In this document: one piece after another, positions 36,236-46,913 of the stretch | How positions within the stretch are numbered: position 1 is the first letter of the stretch | Layout of the letters: every line of letters begins with the position of its first letter | Source of the DNA: Vandiemenella viatica | Taxonomy: Eukaryota > Arthropoda > Insecta > Orthoptera > Morabidae | Length of the DNA stretch: 64,000 bases | Direction of reading: 5' to 3' | Assembly: GCA_031002005.1 (NCBI GenBank) | Contig: JARYHS010008074.1 | Span: forward strand, 280,613,930-280,677,929 | The notes under the pieces: model-generated | What the model was told of the DNA's origin: nothing | What the model saw: only the letters and a program-made list of their open reading frames with translations | Databases searched by the model: none | Translations under genes and position numbers: made by a program

Positions 36236-38716
36236 TTATTCCTGTTTTAATGTTTTGAACAAGGTTTGGTTCGTTAGGTGTATGTATTCGTTCATAACTT
36301 TTTTACCATTATTGATTGCTTTTTGTATTTGCAGGTTTTCCTGAATTGTCAGCATATTTTTGTTGTGATTATTAATCTTCAGTATTTGCATATCTGTCTG
36401 TATATTTGTGTGTGAATGATTGTGTTGTAACAAGTGTTCGGCGAATGTTGAGTGGTTGGTACATCTGAGGGCTCTCAGGTGTTCCTTGTATCTGGTCTCA
36501 AATTTTCTAGCTGTTTGGCCTATGTATACAGTGTCACACTGCTGGCATGTTAATTGGTATATTCCAGATTGGTGGTATTTGTCTGTAAATGTACCTCTGT
36601 TAAACTGTCTTTGGATAGTGTTTTTGGTTCTAAATGCTATTTTTATTCCCATTTTTCTGAAGACGTTTGCTATTTTGTGTGTGTTTGTGTTTTGATATGT
36701 CATAGTGTACCAGTGTTTGTTGTCTTTTTGTGTGATGGATTGTAGTTTTATGTGGTGATCATTGGGTGTTTGGTTTATGTTCTTGTTTGTTTGTTTTCTG
36801 ATTTTTTGGTTAAGCTTTTCTACTGTGTTACTATTGTATCCGTTGTTCACAGCTATGTGTGTTATGCTGTTTAGTTCCTTGTTATAGTTGTGCTTAGTGA
36901 GTGGTATTTGATTCATCCTGTGTAACATATATCTGAGTGCTGCCTGTTTCTGACTGGAGGGGTGATTAGAGCTTTGGTGGATGATTATGTCAGTGTTTGT
37001 GGGTTTCCTGTATATACTAAAACTGTGCTTATTGTCAATCTTTTTGACTGTAATGTCTAGGAAATGTAGTTGGTTGTTTGTTTCTGTCTCCATAGTAAAA
37101 CTGATATTTTTATGTATGTTGTTAATGTCTGTGTGAAATTCTTTTATGCGTTCTGGTGGTTCATTTAGGAGACAAATTACATCATCTACATATTTAAGCC
37201 AATAGATTACATTATATTGTTTACTGGGGACAATGGATTCGAATATTTCATTTTCTATATAATCCATGAAGATGGAGGCCATTATTCCAGATATTGGGCT
37301 CCCCATTGGCAATCCTTCCTTCTGTATAAAGTAGTCATTGTTGAATTCAAAGTAATTTTGTGCTGTGACTAAATTTAGTAGGGCCAGTATTTCTGTTATG
37401 AGGGCTGAGGGCATTTTGCTGTGTGTTGTCAAGTTTCTGTGTATTTGGTCTATTGTTTGGTTTACAGGGATTTTTGAAAACATGCTTACTACATCAAATG
37501 ATATAATGGTTGCTGTGTCTGGGATGAAGGTATGTTCTAATATTTCTGTCAGGTGTTGGGTGTTTTTTATGTTTCTGTCTTTGTGGTATTTGTAGTGTTT
37601 TGTGAGATATGTATGTAAATATTGGGCTACTTTGTAAGTTGGAGCATTCCTGAAATTTACTACAGGTCTTACTGGAATGTCCTCTTTGTGTATCTTGATT
37701 TGGCTTCTCATTTTGGGTGTAGTGGGATTTTTCTGAGTCATATTTTGTTTCTGCCAGTCTGTTAATAATAATGTGGTGGTTTTTAAGCATTTTTTAACAT
37801 CTGTTTGGAATCGATTAGTGGGGTCTGACTTGAGCTTGGATATGTTATTGTTTTCTATGAAGTGGTTAGTTTTTGTGATGTAGTCATTGTTTTGTATTAG
37901 TACAACAGTATTACCTTTATCTGCCTTGGTTACCACAATATCCTGTTTTGTGAGTTTTCTCTTTAGTTGTTGTAAAGTTTTGTTTGTGTTTTCTACATTT
38001 CTGTGGTTGTGAGTAGACTTGATGCTGTTTATTTCTTTTACTATAAGCTCTCTAGCAAGAGTTGTGTTTATCTGGTTGTTACTGTGTTTTTCTTCTTGTG
38101 TCAGTATGTATTCTGCTTCAGTTATGGTGTCTTCAATGAAATTATTCTTGTCTGAGTTATTTAGATTGTGTTTGAGATCCTTTCTCTAGTAATTTTGTTC
38201 TATTTCTGTTAGATTTGTAGTTGTTAAGTTGACTACACGTGGGTGAAATGTCTGTATTGGTGTGTGGTTGTTATATTGTTTGTTATTTGTACTTGAAACA
38301 TGTTGTGTGCTCATAAGTATGCTCATTTTCCTCTTATGTGTGCTCTTTAGTATTTCAATGTGGTGTGCTGTGTTCTTTTCTACAATGTCAATGGTATTTT
38401 GTAGAACTTGTGGGTTGTTTATTGTATGTGATAATTCTAGATGCATCAGATACAGTGTTTTATTGATTTTTTCCTTGTTTGCATAGTGATTTCTAATTTC
38501 GTTGTTTAACCAATTGGTTTCTGCTGCTTGCTTTGCTTTTTGCGCTGGTATGGAACTGTTACGAACCTTAACGTTTACATAGTTTGGTTTTATGCAATTT
38601 TGTTTACACAGTTTGTTGAAACGGATGTGCTGGATCGTCCGGTGTAGTTTAAGGTGAGTCCTCTTGTATTTGTTGAATAGGCCTGTTGGAAATGCTTGAC
38701 AGAGCTGATTTAACAT
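36236..38716 (-). pseudogene. Penelope-like reverse transcriptase with GIY-YIG endonuclease, one nonsense codon
   Basis: A single minus-strand frame runs from ATG at 38714-38716 to the stop at 36236, interrupted only by TAG at 38186-38188; total about 826 codons, a normal PLE length. RT motifs, numbered from residue 1 at 37936, are D148 in SFDVVSMF (A), GLPMGSPISG at 208-217 (B), YVDD at 249-252 (C) and LHFLDITVKK. They are followed by a C-terminal GIY-YIG nuclease with GIY at 458-460, YIG at 471-473, R482 and EH at 485-486. These enzymes nick the target DNA and prime reverse transcription on it. The upstream part (38186-38716) has the basic N-terminal domain. Catalytic residues appear intact, so inactivation rests on one stop. 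Suppression or sequencing error are alternatives. Confidence 0.88.
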
Positions 38717-39885
38717 GTTGGTGATTTTTTCGGCCCAAGTCCTTAGTTGCTATGATAACTGTTTTGTGGGTTCTTTCTGCCTTGCAACTAAACAAAATGC
38801 TTTTGATGGCATACGCGTTTCGCCTTTATTCAAGGCATCATCAGTGCCCTAGATAAACATATATACACATATATATACAATGCTGTTGTTTGATTTTTGT
38901 ACAGTTTTCTAAAAAATATTAAGTGGGTACTTACAGTTTTTATATGTTCATTAACACGTACAAGTTCGTGTTTCCATACCAGCTACTCTTTTTGCACTAT
39001 CACTACTGTCCCAAGTTTGTGTAGGCTGCATTTTAGGTAATTTCACCGGCCACGAACTGTATATATAGTTATTTGTTGTTGTTGACATCGAAAAGTCGTG
39101 AGCCAAAGATTATGTGTTGTGTAACTATTTGTTATTTTGAATCTGCGGTCATTAGCTGTGTGTATTTTGTGGCGGTATGTTTGATTATGTTATTTATTCC
39201 TGTTTTAATGTTTTGAACAAGGTTTGGTTCGTTAGGTGTATGTATTCGTTCATAACTTTTTTACCATTATTGATTGCTTTTTGTATTTGCAGGTTTTCCT
39301 GAATTGTCAGCATATTTTTGTTGTGATTATTAATCTTCAGTATTTGCATATCTGTCTGTATATTTAGTGTGTGAATGATTGTGTTGTAACAAGTGTTCGG
39401 CGAATGTTGAGTGGTTGGTACATCTGAGGGCTCTCAGGTGTTCCTTGTATCTGGTCTCAAATTTTCTAGCTGTTTGGCCTATGTATACAGTGTCACACTG
39501 CTGGCATGTTAATTGGTATATTCCAGATTGGTGGTATTTGTCTGTAAATGTACCTCTGTTAAACTGTCTTTGGATAGTGTTTTTGGTTCTAAATGCTATT
39601 TTTATTCCCATTTTTCTGAAGACGTTTGCTATTTTGTGTGTGTTTGTGTTTTGATATGTCATAGTGTACCAGTGTTTGTTGTCTTTTTGTGTGATGGATT
39701 GTAGTTTTATGTGGTGATCATTGGGTGTTTGATTTATGTTCTTGTTTGTTTGTTTTCTGATTTTTTGGTTAAGCTTTTCTACTGTGTTACTATTGTATCC
39801 GTTGTTCACAGCTATGTGTGTTATGCTGTTTAGTTCCTTGTTATAGTTGTGCTTAGTGAGTGGTATTTGATTCATCCTGTGTAAC
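38714..39885 (-). mobile_element. 5'-truncated tandem copy of the PLE (upstream terminal repeat)
   Basis: Nearly identical to 35756-36926 (offset 2958-2959 bases). It covers the 3' region and the end of the coding sequence with the GIY-YIG domain, and breaks off at gtaac, where the inverted fragment begins. It serves as the upstream terminal repeat of the full unit, so the 5' untranslated part and promoter of the full unit probably lie here. The ATG of the full unit falls within its last bases. Confidence 0.85.
38808..38848 (-). ncRNA. Minimal hammerhead ribozyme motif of the PLE, copy 2
   Basis: Identical to copy 1 and located about 95 bases upstream of the PLE ATG, in the upstream terminal repeat. 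Self-cleavage here would process the 5' side of the element transcript. Confidence 0.75.
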
Positions 39886-40660
39886 CAATCTGGAATATAC
39901 CAATTAACATGCCAGCAGTGTGACACTGTATACATAGGACAAACAGCTAGAAAATTTGAGACCAGATACAAGGAACACCTGAGAGCCCTCAGATGTACCA
40001 ACCACTCAACATTCGCCGAACACTTGTTACAACACAATCATTCACACACTAATATAGAAGATATGCAAATACTAACGATTAATAATCACAATAAAAATAT
40101 GCTGACAATTCAGGAAAACCTTCAAATACAAAAAGCAATCAATAATGGTAAAAAAGTTATGAATGAATACATACACCTAACGAACCAAACCTTGTTCAAA
40201 ACATTAAAACAGGAATAAATAACACATATCCTATAATCAAACATACCGCCACAATATACACACAGCTAATGACCGCAGATTCAAAATAACAAATAGTTAC
40301 ACAACACATAATCTTTGGCTCACGACTTTTCGATGTCAACAACAACAAATAACTATATATACAGTTCGTGGCCGGTGAAATTATCTAAAATGCAGCCTAC
40401 ACAAACTTGGGACAGTAGTGATAGTGCAAAAAGAGTAGCTGGTATGGAAACACGAACTTGTGCGTGTTAATGAATATATAAAACTGTAAGTACCTACTTA
40501 ATATTTTTAGAAAACTGTACAAAAATCAAACAACAGCATTGTATATATATGTGTATATATGTTTATCTAGGGCACTGATGATGCCTTGAATAAAGGCGAA
40601 ACGCGTATGCCATCAAAAGCATTTTGTTTAGTTGCAAGGCAGAAACAACCCACAAAACAG
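39886..40660 (+). mobile_element. Inverted fragment of the PLE
   Basis: Reads in plus orientation from the GIY-YIG domain (caatctggaatataccaatt) to the PLE stop at 40216-40218, then through the 3' region to cccacaaaacagtta. It is the reverse complement of about 38750-39530, making a palindrome with a 355-base centre. A small deletion changes the NIQTDM segment to NIEDM. The open frame on the other strand at 39330-40037 crosses the junction and is an artefact. Confidence 0.85.
40571..40611 (+). ncRNA. Minimal hammerhead ribozyme motif of the PLE, copy 3
   Basis: Helix I pairs GGCA (40571-40574) with TGCC (40608-40611). CTGATGA is 40575-40581, followed by one extra T. Helix II pairs GCCTT (40583-40587) with AAGGC (40593-40597) around a GAATA loop. 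GAA (40598-40600) is followed by ACGCGT (40601-40606), a perfect palindrome that can form helix III between two molecules, and A607 is the cleavage-position base. Minimal dimeric hammerheads in PLE terminal repeats are known; here all core boxes are present. Confidence 0.75.
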
Positions 40661-41052
40661 TTAAGTACCTTTTAATCCCCGATTTCTCTTAAACGGAGGC
40701 CCACCAGGCAGAACTGCTATAGGGCGAGAAATCATATGCGACGTACTTGTTCGTTCTACGATTGCGATTTCCACACTGAAAACCTCCCCTTGCGAGTGTT
40801 AACGGAGATGAGGCCTCCGCACTAGGTCACGTCATACCTGCGCGGATGCGCCTGGCCGGCTGTAATGCGACATGCGAGAGATGAACGGAAAATTTTGAGG
40901 CGATAGAATAAATGTTTCAATTTAAAAACGAAAACCTTGATGGGACAATGAAGTGACGGAATACTTGATAAGACGTGACTATTAAAAATGTGCATTTTTT
41001 ATTTTCCTTTGTGATTTATGTCTTGTCGACGTGGAGGTAATTAGAAGCAGGG

Positions 41053-41297
41053 ACCGAGCGTTGTGGGTGAATGGTTAACGCTCTGACCTTGAATTCGGGA
41101 GGACGGCGGTTCGAATCCCCGTCCGGGCATCCAGATTTGGGTTTTCCATGGTTTACCCAAATCACTGCAGGCGAATACCGGGATGCTTCCAGCAAAAGGC
41201 CATGGCCAAATTCCTTCCCTTTCTTGTCCCCAGCCGTTTCCCACCCCTAATGACCTGGACGTAGACGAGGCGTAAAGCCATAAGGAAATAAACAAAA
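41053..41297 (+). mobile_element. tRNA-derived SINE, family B, full length
   Basis: Head accgagcgttgtgggtgaat with A box tgggtgaatgg and a perfect B box ggttcgaatcc, then the conserved body (ccagatttgggttttcc, gcgaataccgggatgcttcc, ggccatggccaaattccttc, gacgaggcgtaaagccataa) and a short A-rich tail. Similar hexamers agcagg flank it, a possible target duplication. It is the best reference copy in the window. Confidence 0.88.
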
Positions 41298-41388
41298 AGC
41301 AGGAATCTGGATGGCCGGGTGGGGATTCGTATCCGCATCCTTCCAAATGCCAGGCCGGAGTGTTACCGCTCACCTACCAGGCTTGTTA
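41298..41388 (-). mobile_element. SINE family B head fragment, inverted next to a full copy
   Basis: ggatggccgggtggggattc and gtatccgcatccttccaaat are the reverse complement of the family B head including a mutated B box. It abuts the full plus-strand copy tail to tail. Confidence 0.65.
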
Positions 41389-41720
41389 CAAAGTTTATCT
41401 GTCTTAAAATCGAATGGAGAAATGTTGTTAAGAAACGAAATGTTTCAACTATAAACCTGTTGCTCCTCAAAATGGATAAAAAGAAATGAGAAGAAAAAGT
41501 ACACCCCACAAAAACAATTCTTGTAAAAATACGCCAAGTGTCGTGGTTGTTTAGTGACAACAGGTTATAAGATCTTGTAATGAGCCAAGTCTACTCCTTA
41601 CAATGTAAATTCACTTTGTGAAACAGAATTGTTTCTCCCGGTGTTATGCATCGTTTATTTAGAATTTAAAAAAATCTGGTGACTTGGCCATTATGTACGT
41701 TAAATTTTTATTGAATATAC

Positions 41721-42783
41721 ACTGAGGTGACAAAAGTCATGGGATACCCTGCTAATAGCGGGTTTGGTACTCCGTTTGCCCGGCGAAGAGCAGCAACACG
41801 ACGTGGCATGGACTCCATGAGTCGGTGGAGGATTTTGTGCACGAACTGATCTCTCGATTATGTCCAATAAATGTTCGATGGGATTCATGTTGGGTGATCG
41901 CGGTGGCCAAATCATCCGCTGGAGTTGTCCAGAATGTTCTTCAAACCAATCGCGAACAGTTATGGCCCGGTAACATGGCGCATTGTCATCCTGGAAAATT
42001 CCATCGTTGTTTGGGTGCATGAAGTCCATGAATGGTTGCAAGTGGTCTCCCAGTAGCTGAACGCCATGTAAACACAGCCCACCATTATGGAACCACCACC
42101 AGCTTGCAAAGTGCCTTGTTGACAACTTGGTTCCATGGCTTTATGGGGTCTGCATCACCCTCGTACCCTTCCATCAGCTCTTCCCAAATGAAATCGTGAC
42201 TCATCTGACCAAGCTACTTTTTTTCCGGTCGTCTACGGTCCAGCTGATATGGTCACGAGCCCAGGAGCGCCGCTGTTGGCGATGTCGTGCTGTTAGTAAT
42301 GGCACCCGAGTCGGTCTTCTGCTGCCATAGACCATTAAAGCAAAATTTCACCAGACTGTCACAACGGACACGCCCGTCGGACATTCCATATTCATTTCTG
42401 CGGTGAGTTCACGCAGTGTTGCTTGTCTGTTCAGACTGACAAGTCTACGCAGACGTCGCTGGTTGCTCTCATTAAGTGCCGGCGGTCAACCACTGCGTTG
42501 TCCATGATGGGAGGTTATGCCTGAATTTAGGTATTCTCGGCACACTCTTGACACTGTGGATCTCGGAATGTCCCATGCGTCTAGCTCCAACTAGCATACC
42601 GTGTTCGAAATCCGTTAATTCTCGTCGTGTGGCCATAATCACATAATGAACCTTCTCACACGAAGCATTTTACCACAAATGAAAGTCCTGCCCAGGCATT
42701 GATCATTTATACAATTTGTAAGCGACACTACTGCCATCTATATATTTGCGTATTGTTATCCCATGATTTTTGTCACCTCAGTG
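41721..42783 (-). mobile_element. Tc1-like DNA transposon with terminal inverted repeats
   Basis: The 27-bp terminal repeats begin cactgaggtgacaaaa at both ends with one mismatch, and TA dinucleotides flank the element (41719-41720 and 42784-42785), the Tc1/mariner target. Length is 1063 bp. The whole transposase reading region lies inside on the minus strand, broken by frameshifts. Confidence 0.9.
41750..42636 (-). pseudogene. Tc1-type DDE transposase, frameshifted
   Basis: The likely ATG is 42634-42636. Recognisable blocks are an N-terminal HTH region, AWSDESRF with the first acidic residue, GIFQDDNAPCYRA with the second, and PPRSPNMNPIEHLLDIIERS with the glutamate. DDE residues are all visible but in different frames. 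The last open stretch (to about 42125) shifts frame near 41830, so the C-terminus no longer reads as transposase. At about 295 codons it is shorter than the usual 340. Confidence 0.85.
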
Positions 42784-42785
42784 TA

Positions 42786-44200
42786 TATATGATTTATTCT
42801 AATACTTGTCAAAACCGAAATACGTGCAAGGGAAATCTTGGCTTTTGTGTGTTTGTAAGATGGATAAAACAACACATTTAAGGTACATCTGCGAAAACAT
42901 GGCATCCATAATAGCCAAGTCGGACTCCTTGAAGTTGAGTAGTTGCAGTGAAGTTATAGCAATGTAGGTAGGATACACCGGACAGATGTGCGATAAAAAT
43001 GTAAAAACGATTAGAACAAGCAGCAATGTTAAACAGAATGTGAAAAAGAGAACTACGTTATCATTAGCTATGCTATTGGAAGGAATAGGAATACAAATCA
43101 GTGATTATTTCTTGGTAACAAGTTTGCATTTTCTTATTTCACGTAAGTACATTTTTGAATTATCGTGACTGTAAAGTTACAAGCTAGTCTCGGATACCAG
43201 AGCAGCATGCTCTCCGATATCTCAAGTAACTACTCTCCGCACCTATCCGAATCCCCCGTATCACTCCACCAAACCTATGACAACAGGGCTGTGGCTGGTG
43301 TCCATGAGATGGTGCGCTCGGAAGTGGTTTGCCTCACTCTCCATTTACCTCCTTGGCTCGCTACTCACCCTGTTTCTAACTGAGCTTTGTTTTTCGTCGC
43401 AATCCGAGCGTTGAAGCCAAGATCCCCGCTCACCAAGAAACACAACGTTCCACCGTAACGCCCTCCGATGGTCGTTGAAGCACGCAGAGAGTATATGGTG
43501 TGAGAGACTTTAAGTTTCCACCTCTGGTACCACCGGTTCGACAAACCCGCACCTGACACTTGCATACCAGGCCCTTGCGGGCCTAAAACAGAAATGTAAC
43601 TGTCTGGAAGGAGATTTCGACCCCTGTTCTCCACAATTCCTATCCCGATCGTTCCCCCTCACCCACAGGTTGGATGTGTGCTAGCGCATTATCCAGTTAA
43701 ACCTACAAATGGTATATAGTATAAAAATTTTACACAAGGAACTCCATCATACAGTAATCGTCAGAATGATGAAAGTTACAAGATTATGATACCAGGCAGA
43801 AAAGAAGAAATGATACGTTCAGATACGGAGAACAGAGAGTAATCATTTGTTTTTCTCAACTTGCGCTGAATGACACCAATCGACATTTTCGTCAGTTGGC
43901 TAAGACTGCGGGGAGGGTGCCACTGATACGAAAAATGTTGGTTGTGGGGGAGGGGGGAGAGCAATAGTCAATCCGGGACACCTGCTCCGGGCGTCAAATC
44001 CATGTGGTGGTTATAATGTGTTGGTGGGCGTTATGAAATGTGTAAATGAACGAGGCGATGCGAAATAATGGTATTATTACATTTTACAGTAGTTAGTTTT
44101 TACTGTTTCTGTTATGTGGCGAGATATATCTAAGTTGCAGAGATGTGAAGTTTTCTCACCTGTTAGGCGACGACCCGACGCGAAGAAGAAGATGCACTGC
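42786..44200. other. Gene-free stretch
   Basis: Only short frames without recognisable motifs are present. The segment 43380-43660 is moderately GC-rich. Confidence 0.4.
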
Positions 44201-44204
44201 CGGA

Positions 44205-44355
44205 CGCATGGAATGAGTCTCGGCCAGGCAGCGTACAGTGTGTAAACACGATTCCCCAAGCGAAAAAAGTGTTCATGGTGGACCACCGATGGACTATGGA
44301 AGAAGTTGGTAGCAAACTTGGTATATCTGTAGGATCTGTTTACGTCGAAGCAACA
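44205..44355 (+). pseudogene. Fragment of a mariner-type transposase HTH domain
   Basis: One plus-strand frame reads ESRPGSV, then DHRWTMEEVGSKLGISVGSVY, matching the pattern of the second helix-turn-helix of mariner transposases (RxWTxxEVAxxLGISxGSxY). The catalytic domain is not present nearby and both flanks lose the frame. Confidence 0.55.
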
Positions 44356-44740
44356 ACAACTGTAATGGGTTTCTGGCGATCCATACTCACCTGACATTGA
44401 GCCTAGCGGTCTTCGGCTTTTTCCAACAACGGAGGAATGTCTTTGATGTAACATATATTCCTAATTAGCCACATTTTCACTAACGATTACTTATCAATAA
44501 TGGCTTTCAGTGCAAGCGTCAACGTCTTGGAAAATGGTGTAGCATAACCGTCTATTTTTCAGATAATATTATATGACTATTTTCTACAATCTACACTGAA
44601 AGTAAATAAAAATAATAGTGACTCATCGAATCGCAGCCTTGCGGTCATACTACAGGATGGCTAGATTGCAAGGCTGTTTCACCTGATGAAAGATTTTTTT
44701 CCCCTTTCTCGAACTTGCCAAACCAATATCCATTCACCTC

Positions 44741-45740
44741 NNNNNNNNNNNNNNNNNNNNNNNNNNNNNNNNNNNNNNNNNNNNNNNNNNNNNNNNNNNN
44801 NNNNNNNNNNNNNNNNNNNNNNNNNNNNNNNNNNNNNNNNNNNNNNNNNNNNNNNNNNNNNNNNNNNNNNNNNNNNNNNNNNNNNNNNNNNNNNNNNNNN
44901 NNNNNNNNNNNNNNNNNNNNNNNNNNNNNNNNNNNNNNNNNNNNNNNNNNNNNNNNNNNNNNNNNNNNNNNNNNNNNNNNNNNNNNNNNNNNNNNNNNNN
45001 NNNNNNNNNNNNNNNNNNNNNNNNNNNNNNNNNNNNNNNNNNNNNNNNNNNNNNNNNNNNNNNNNNNNNNNNNNNNNNNNNNNNNNNNNNNNNNNNNNNN
45101 NNNNNNNNNNNNNNNNNNNNNNNNNNNNNNNNNNNNNNNNNNNNNNNNNNNNNNNNNNNNNNNNNNNNNNNNNNNNNNNNNNNNNNNNNNNNNNNNNNNN
45201 NNNNNNNNNNNNNNNNNNNNNNNNNNNNNNNNNNNNNNNNNNNNNNNNNNNNNNNNNNNNNNNNNNNNNNNNNNNNNNNNNNNNNNNNNNNNNNNNNNNN
45301 NNNNNNNNNNNNNNNNNNNNNNNNNNNNNNNNNNNNNNNNNNNNNNNNNNNNNNNNNNNNNNNNNNNNNNNNNNNNNNNNNNNNNNNNNNNNNNNNNNNN
45401 NNNNNNNNNNNNNNNNNNNNNNNNNNNNNNNNNNNNNNNNNNNNNNNNNNNNNNNNNNNNNNNNNNNNNNNNNNNNNNNNNNNNNNNNNNNNNNNNNNNN
45501 NNNNNNNNNNNNNNNNNNNNNNNNNNNNNNNNNNNNNNNNNNNNNNNNNNNNNNNNNNNNNNNNNNNNNNNNNNNNNNNNNNNNNNNNNNNNNNNNNNNN
45601 NNNNNNNNNNNNNNNNNNNNNNNNNNNNNNNNNNNNNNNNNNNNNNNNNNNNNNNNNNNNNNNNNNNNNNNNNNNNNNNNNNNNNNNNNNNNNNNNNNNN
45701 NNNNNNNNNNNNNNNNNNNNNNNNNNNNNNNNNNNNNNNN
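44741..45740. other. Assembly gap, 1000 N
   Basis: Exactly 1000 N. The flanks do not resemble each other or the large arms. Apparent open frames through it are meaningless. Confidence 0.99.
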
Positions 45741-45954
45741 TCTCGACAACTGAATAAATTTTTCAGGAAATCACAAAAAATTTGTTTTATTTTACCAGCT
45801 TCACAGGTTACGAAATACCGATATCGACTTTTAGGACGTAGGTTGCGAAACACCGGTTGTTTTAATACGCGGTAATTGCCCCAGGTTGCTAATCACCGAA
45901 CGCCAACTTTCATCTTGTCACAGGTGAACGTTAAAAGACACTTCAGAATTACAC

Positions 45955-46515
45955 AGTTTTTTGTGGGTTTTGCGATGCTTTCTTCTTGTTGGTGATGCCA
46001 ATGTTTCGATACCAACCTGAGGGCCTTCCTCAGGACCACTTCAAGTTAATGCATTCACTTCGTTTTCATGTACACTAGATAATAATAATAATTCCGTGTG
46101 GTCTGAGTGACCTGGTGACAGCGTTTCTACTAGCTGCGCACTCCGCCCCTGTCATAGCTTCCTTAATCTAACCCGGCAATCCTGCCAGGTACAGGGCACC
46201 TACAGTTTAACGTGAAATCCGAACCACGGAAGCGTTCTGATGTACTTCACATTGCACAGCAAGCTATGCCAGGGGTGAAGGTCGGATTAAGTGCCAATGA
46301 AAATCCCCGCCGAGACAGGGATTCGAACCGGGGACCCATAACCATTGAGCCACCAGACCGCTATGTACACTAGATGAACTGTTTACATTTTCCGGCAGAG
46401 ATGACGTTGTTTCTCAATAGCCCATCTAGTGTACCCGAAAATGAAAGCAGCCCCGACGAAAGCCCCAGGCTGAGAACCAAACGTTGGCATTACCAGCAAG
46501 AAAAACGCACCGAAA
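45955..46515. mobile_element. Foldback element with hammerhead-like boxes, interrupted by a SINE
   Basis: Left arm (about 45955-46080) and right arm (about 46395-46515) are inverted homologues. They share gggttttgcgatgctttctt versus gggttttcggtgcgtttttc, the gatgccaatgtttcg / aatgccaacgtttgg block, and gtacactagat. On the minus strand the left arm has CCTGAGGAAGGCC followed by ATCGAAACATTGG, the box order of PLE-type hammerheads; the right arm has a more decayed version. The SINE at 46081-46362 split it. Confidence 0.5.
46081..46362 (-). mobile_element. SINE family A, full length with 13-bp target duplication
   Basis: The duplication atgtacactagat is present at 46068-46080 and 46363-46375. 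In minus orientation the head has A box tggctcaatgg and perfect B box ggttcgaatcc, the body includes ccttcacccctggcatagct, and the tail is (ATT)n. The ATT-type tail suggests mobilisation by a LINE with a repetitive non-poly(A) 3' end. Confidence 0.9.
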
Positions 46516-46781
46516 ACCCTTAAAAGAAAAGTAAGTGCAGTTTTACAAAATGTTATGCAGGAAACGTGATTAGATCCTGGTACCTAGCGATTCTCAGTCG
46601 CAGACATTATCACAGAACCGGCAGTTTTATCGTAGTTAACGTATATTAATAACAAAAATCTTTCTCAGAGAATGATTGTATCCAACATGTGAAATAAGAT
46701 TCAGCAGTACGTCTAGCATTCGGATGATTAGGTTCCGTGTTATAAAAGGTTTTGCTGTTTTCGCAGCCGTCATATTTATAT

Positions 46782-46913
46782 AATATCTTGCGAGATTAAC
46801 GCTGCGTCAAATGCTCCTCCTTCTTCTTCCCGACGTTTCGACCAAAGCCCTGGTCGAAACTTAGGGAATAAGAAGGAGGAGCATTTGACGCAGCGTTAAT
46901 CTCGCAAGATATT
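46782..46913. repeat. 132-bp near-perfect palindrome
   Basis: The arms start aatatcttgcgagattaacg on both strands and stay identical for about 45 bases. They differ over a short internal block (cttcccgacg versus attccctaag), then pair again through tttcgaccaaagccctggtcgaaa at the centre. The ggtcgaaac motif next to a palindromic centre resembles the GAAAC box of PLE hammerheads. No open frame. Confidence 0.8.

Larger units (their letters stand above)
35756..40660 (-). mobile_element. Composite Penelope-like retroelement (PLE)
   Basis: Three pieces of one element lie together. A long unit occupies 35756-38713 (minus). A 5'-truncated copy of its downstream part follows head-to-tail at 38714-39885 (minus, homologous to 35756-36926). 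An inverted fragment, 39886-40660 (plus), repeats the GIY-YIG end and 3' region. Copies differ by very few bases, so the insertion is recent. Partial tandem repeats flanking the RT unit, plus an inverted truncated piece, are the hallmark arrangement of Penelope insertions. Each repeat holds a hammerhead ribozyme motif. Confidence 0.9.

Noticed and set aside
36420..37595. Plus-strand frames inside the Penelope element
   Set aside because: Antisense shadows of the RT/GIY-YIG coding sequence.
44645..45875. Four overlapping 355-402-codon frames on both strands
   Set aside because: They read through 1000 N and have no real sequence support.
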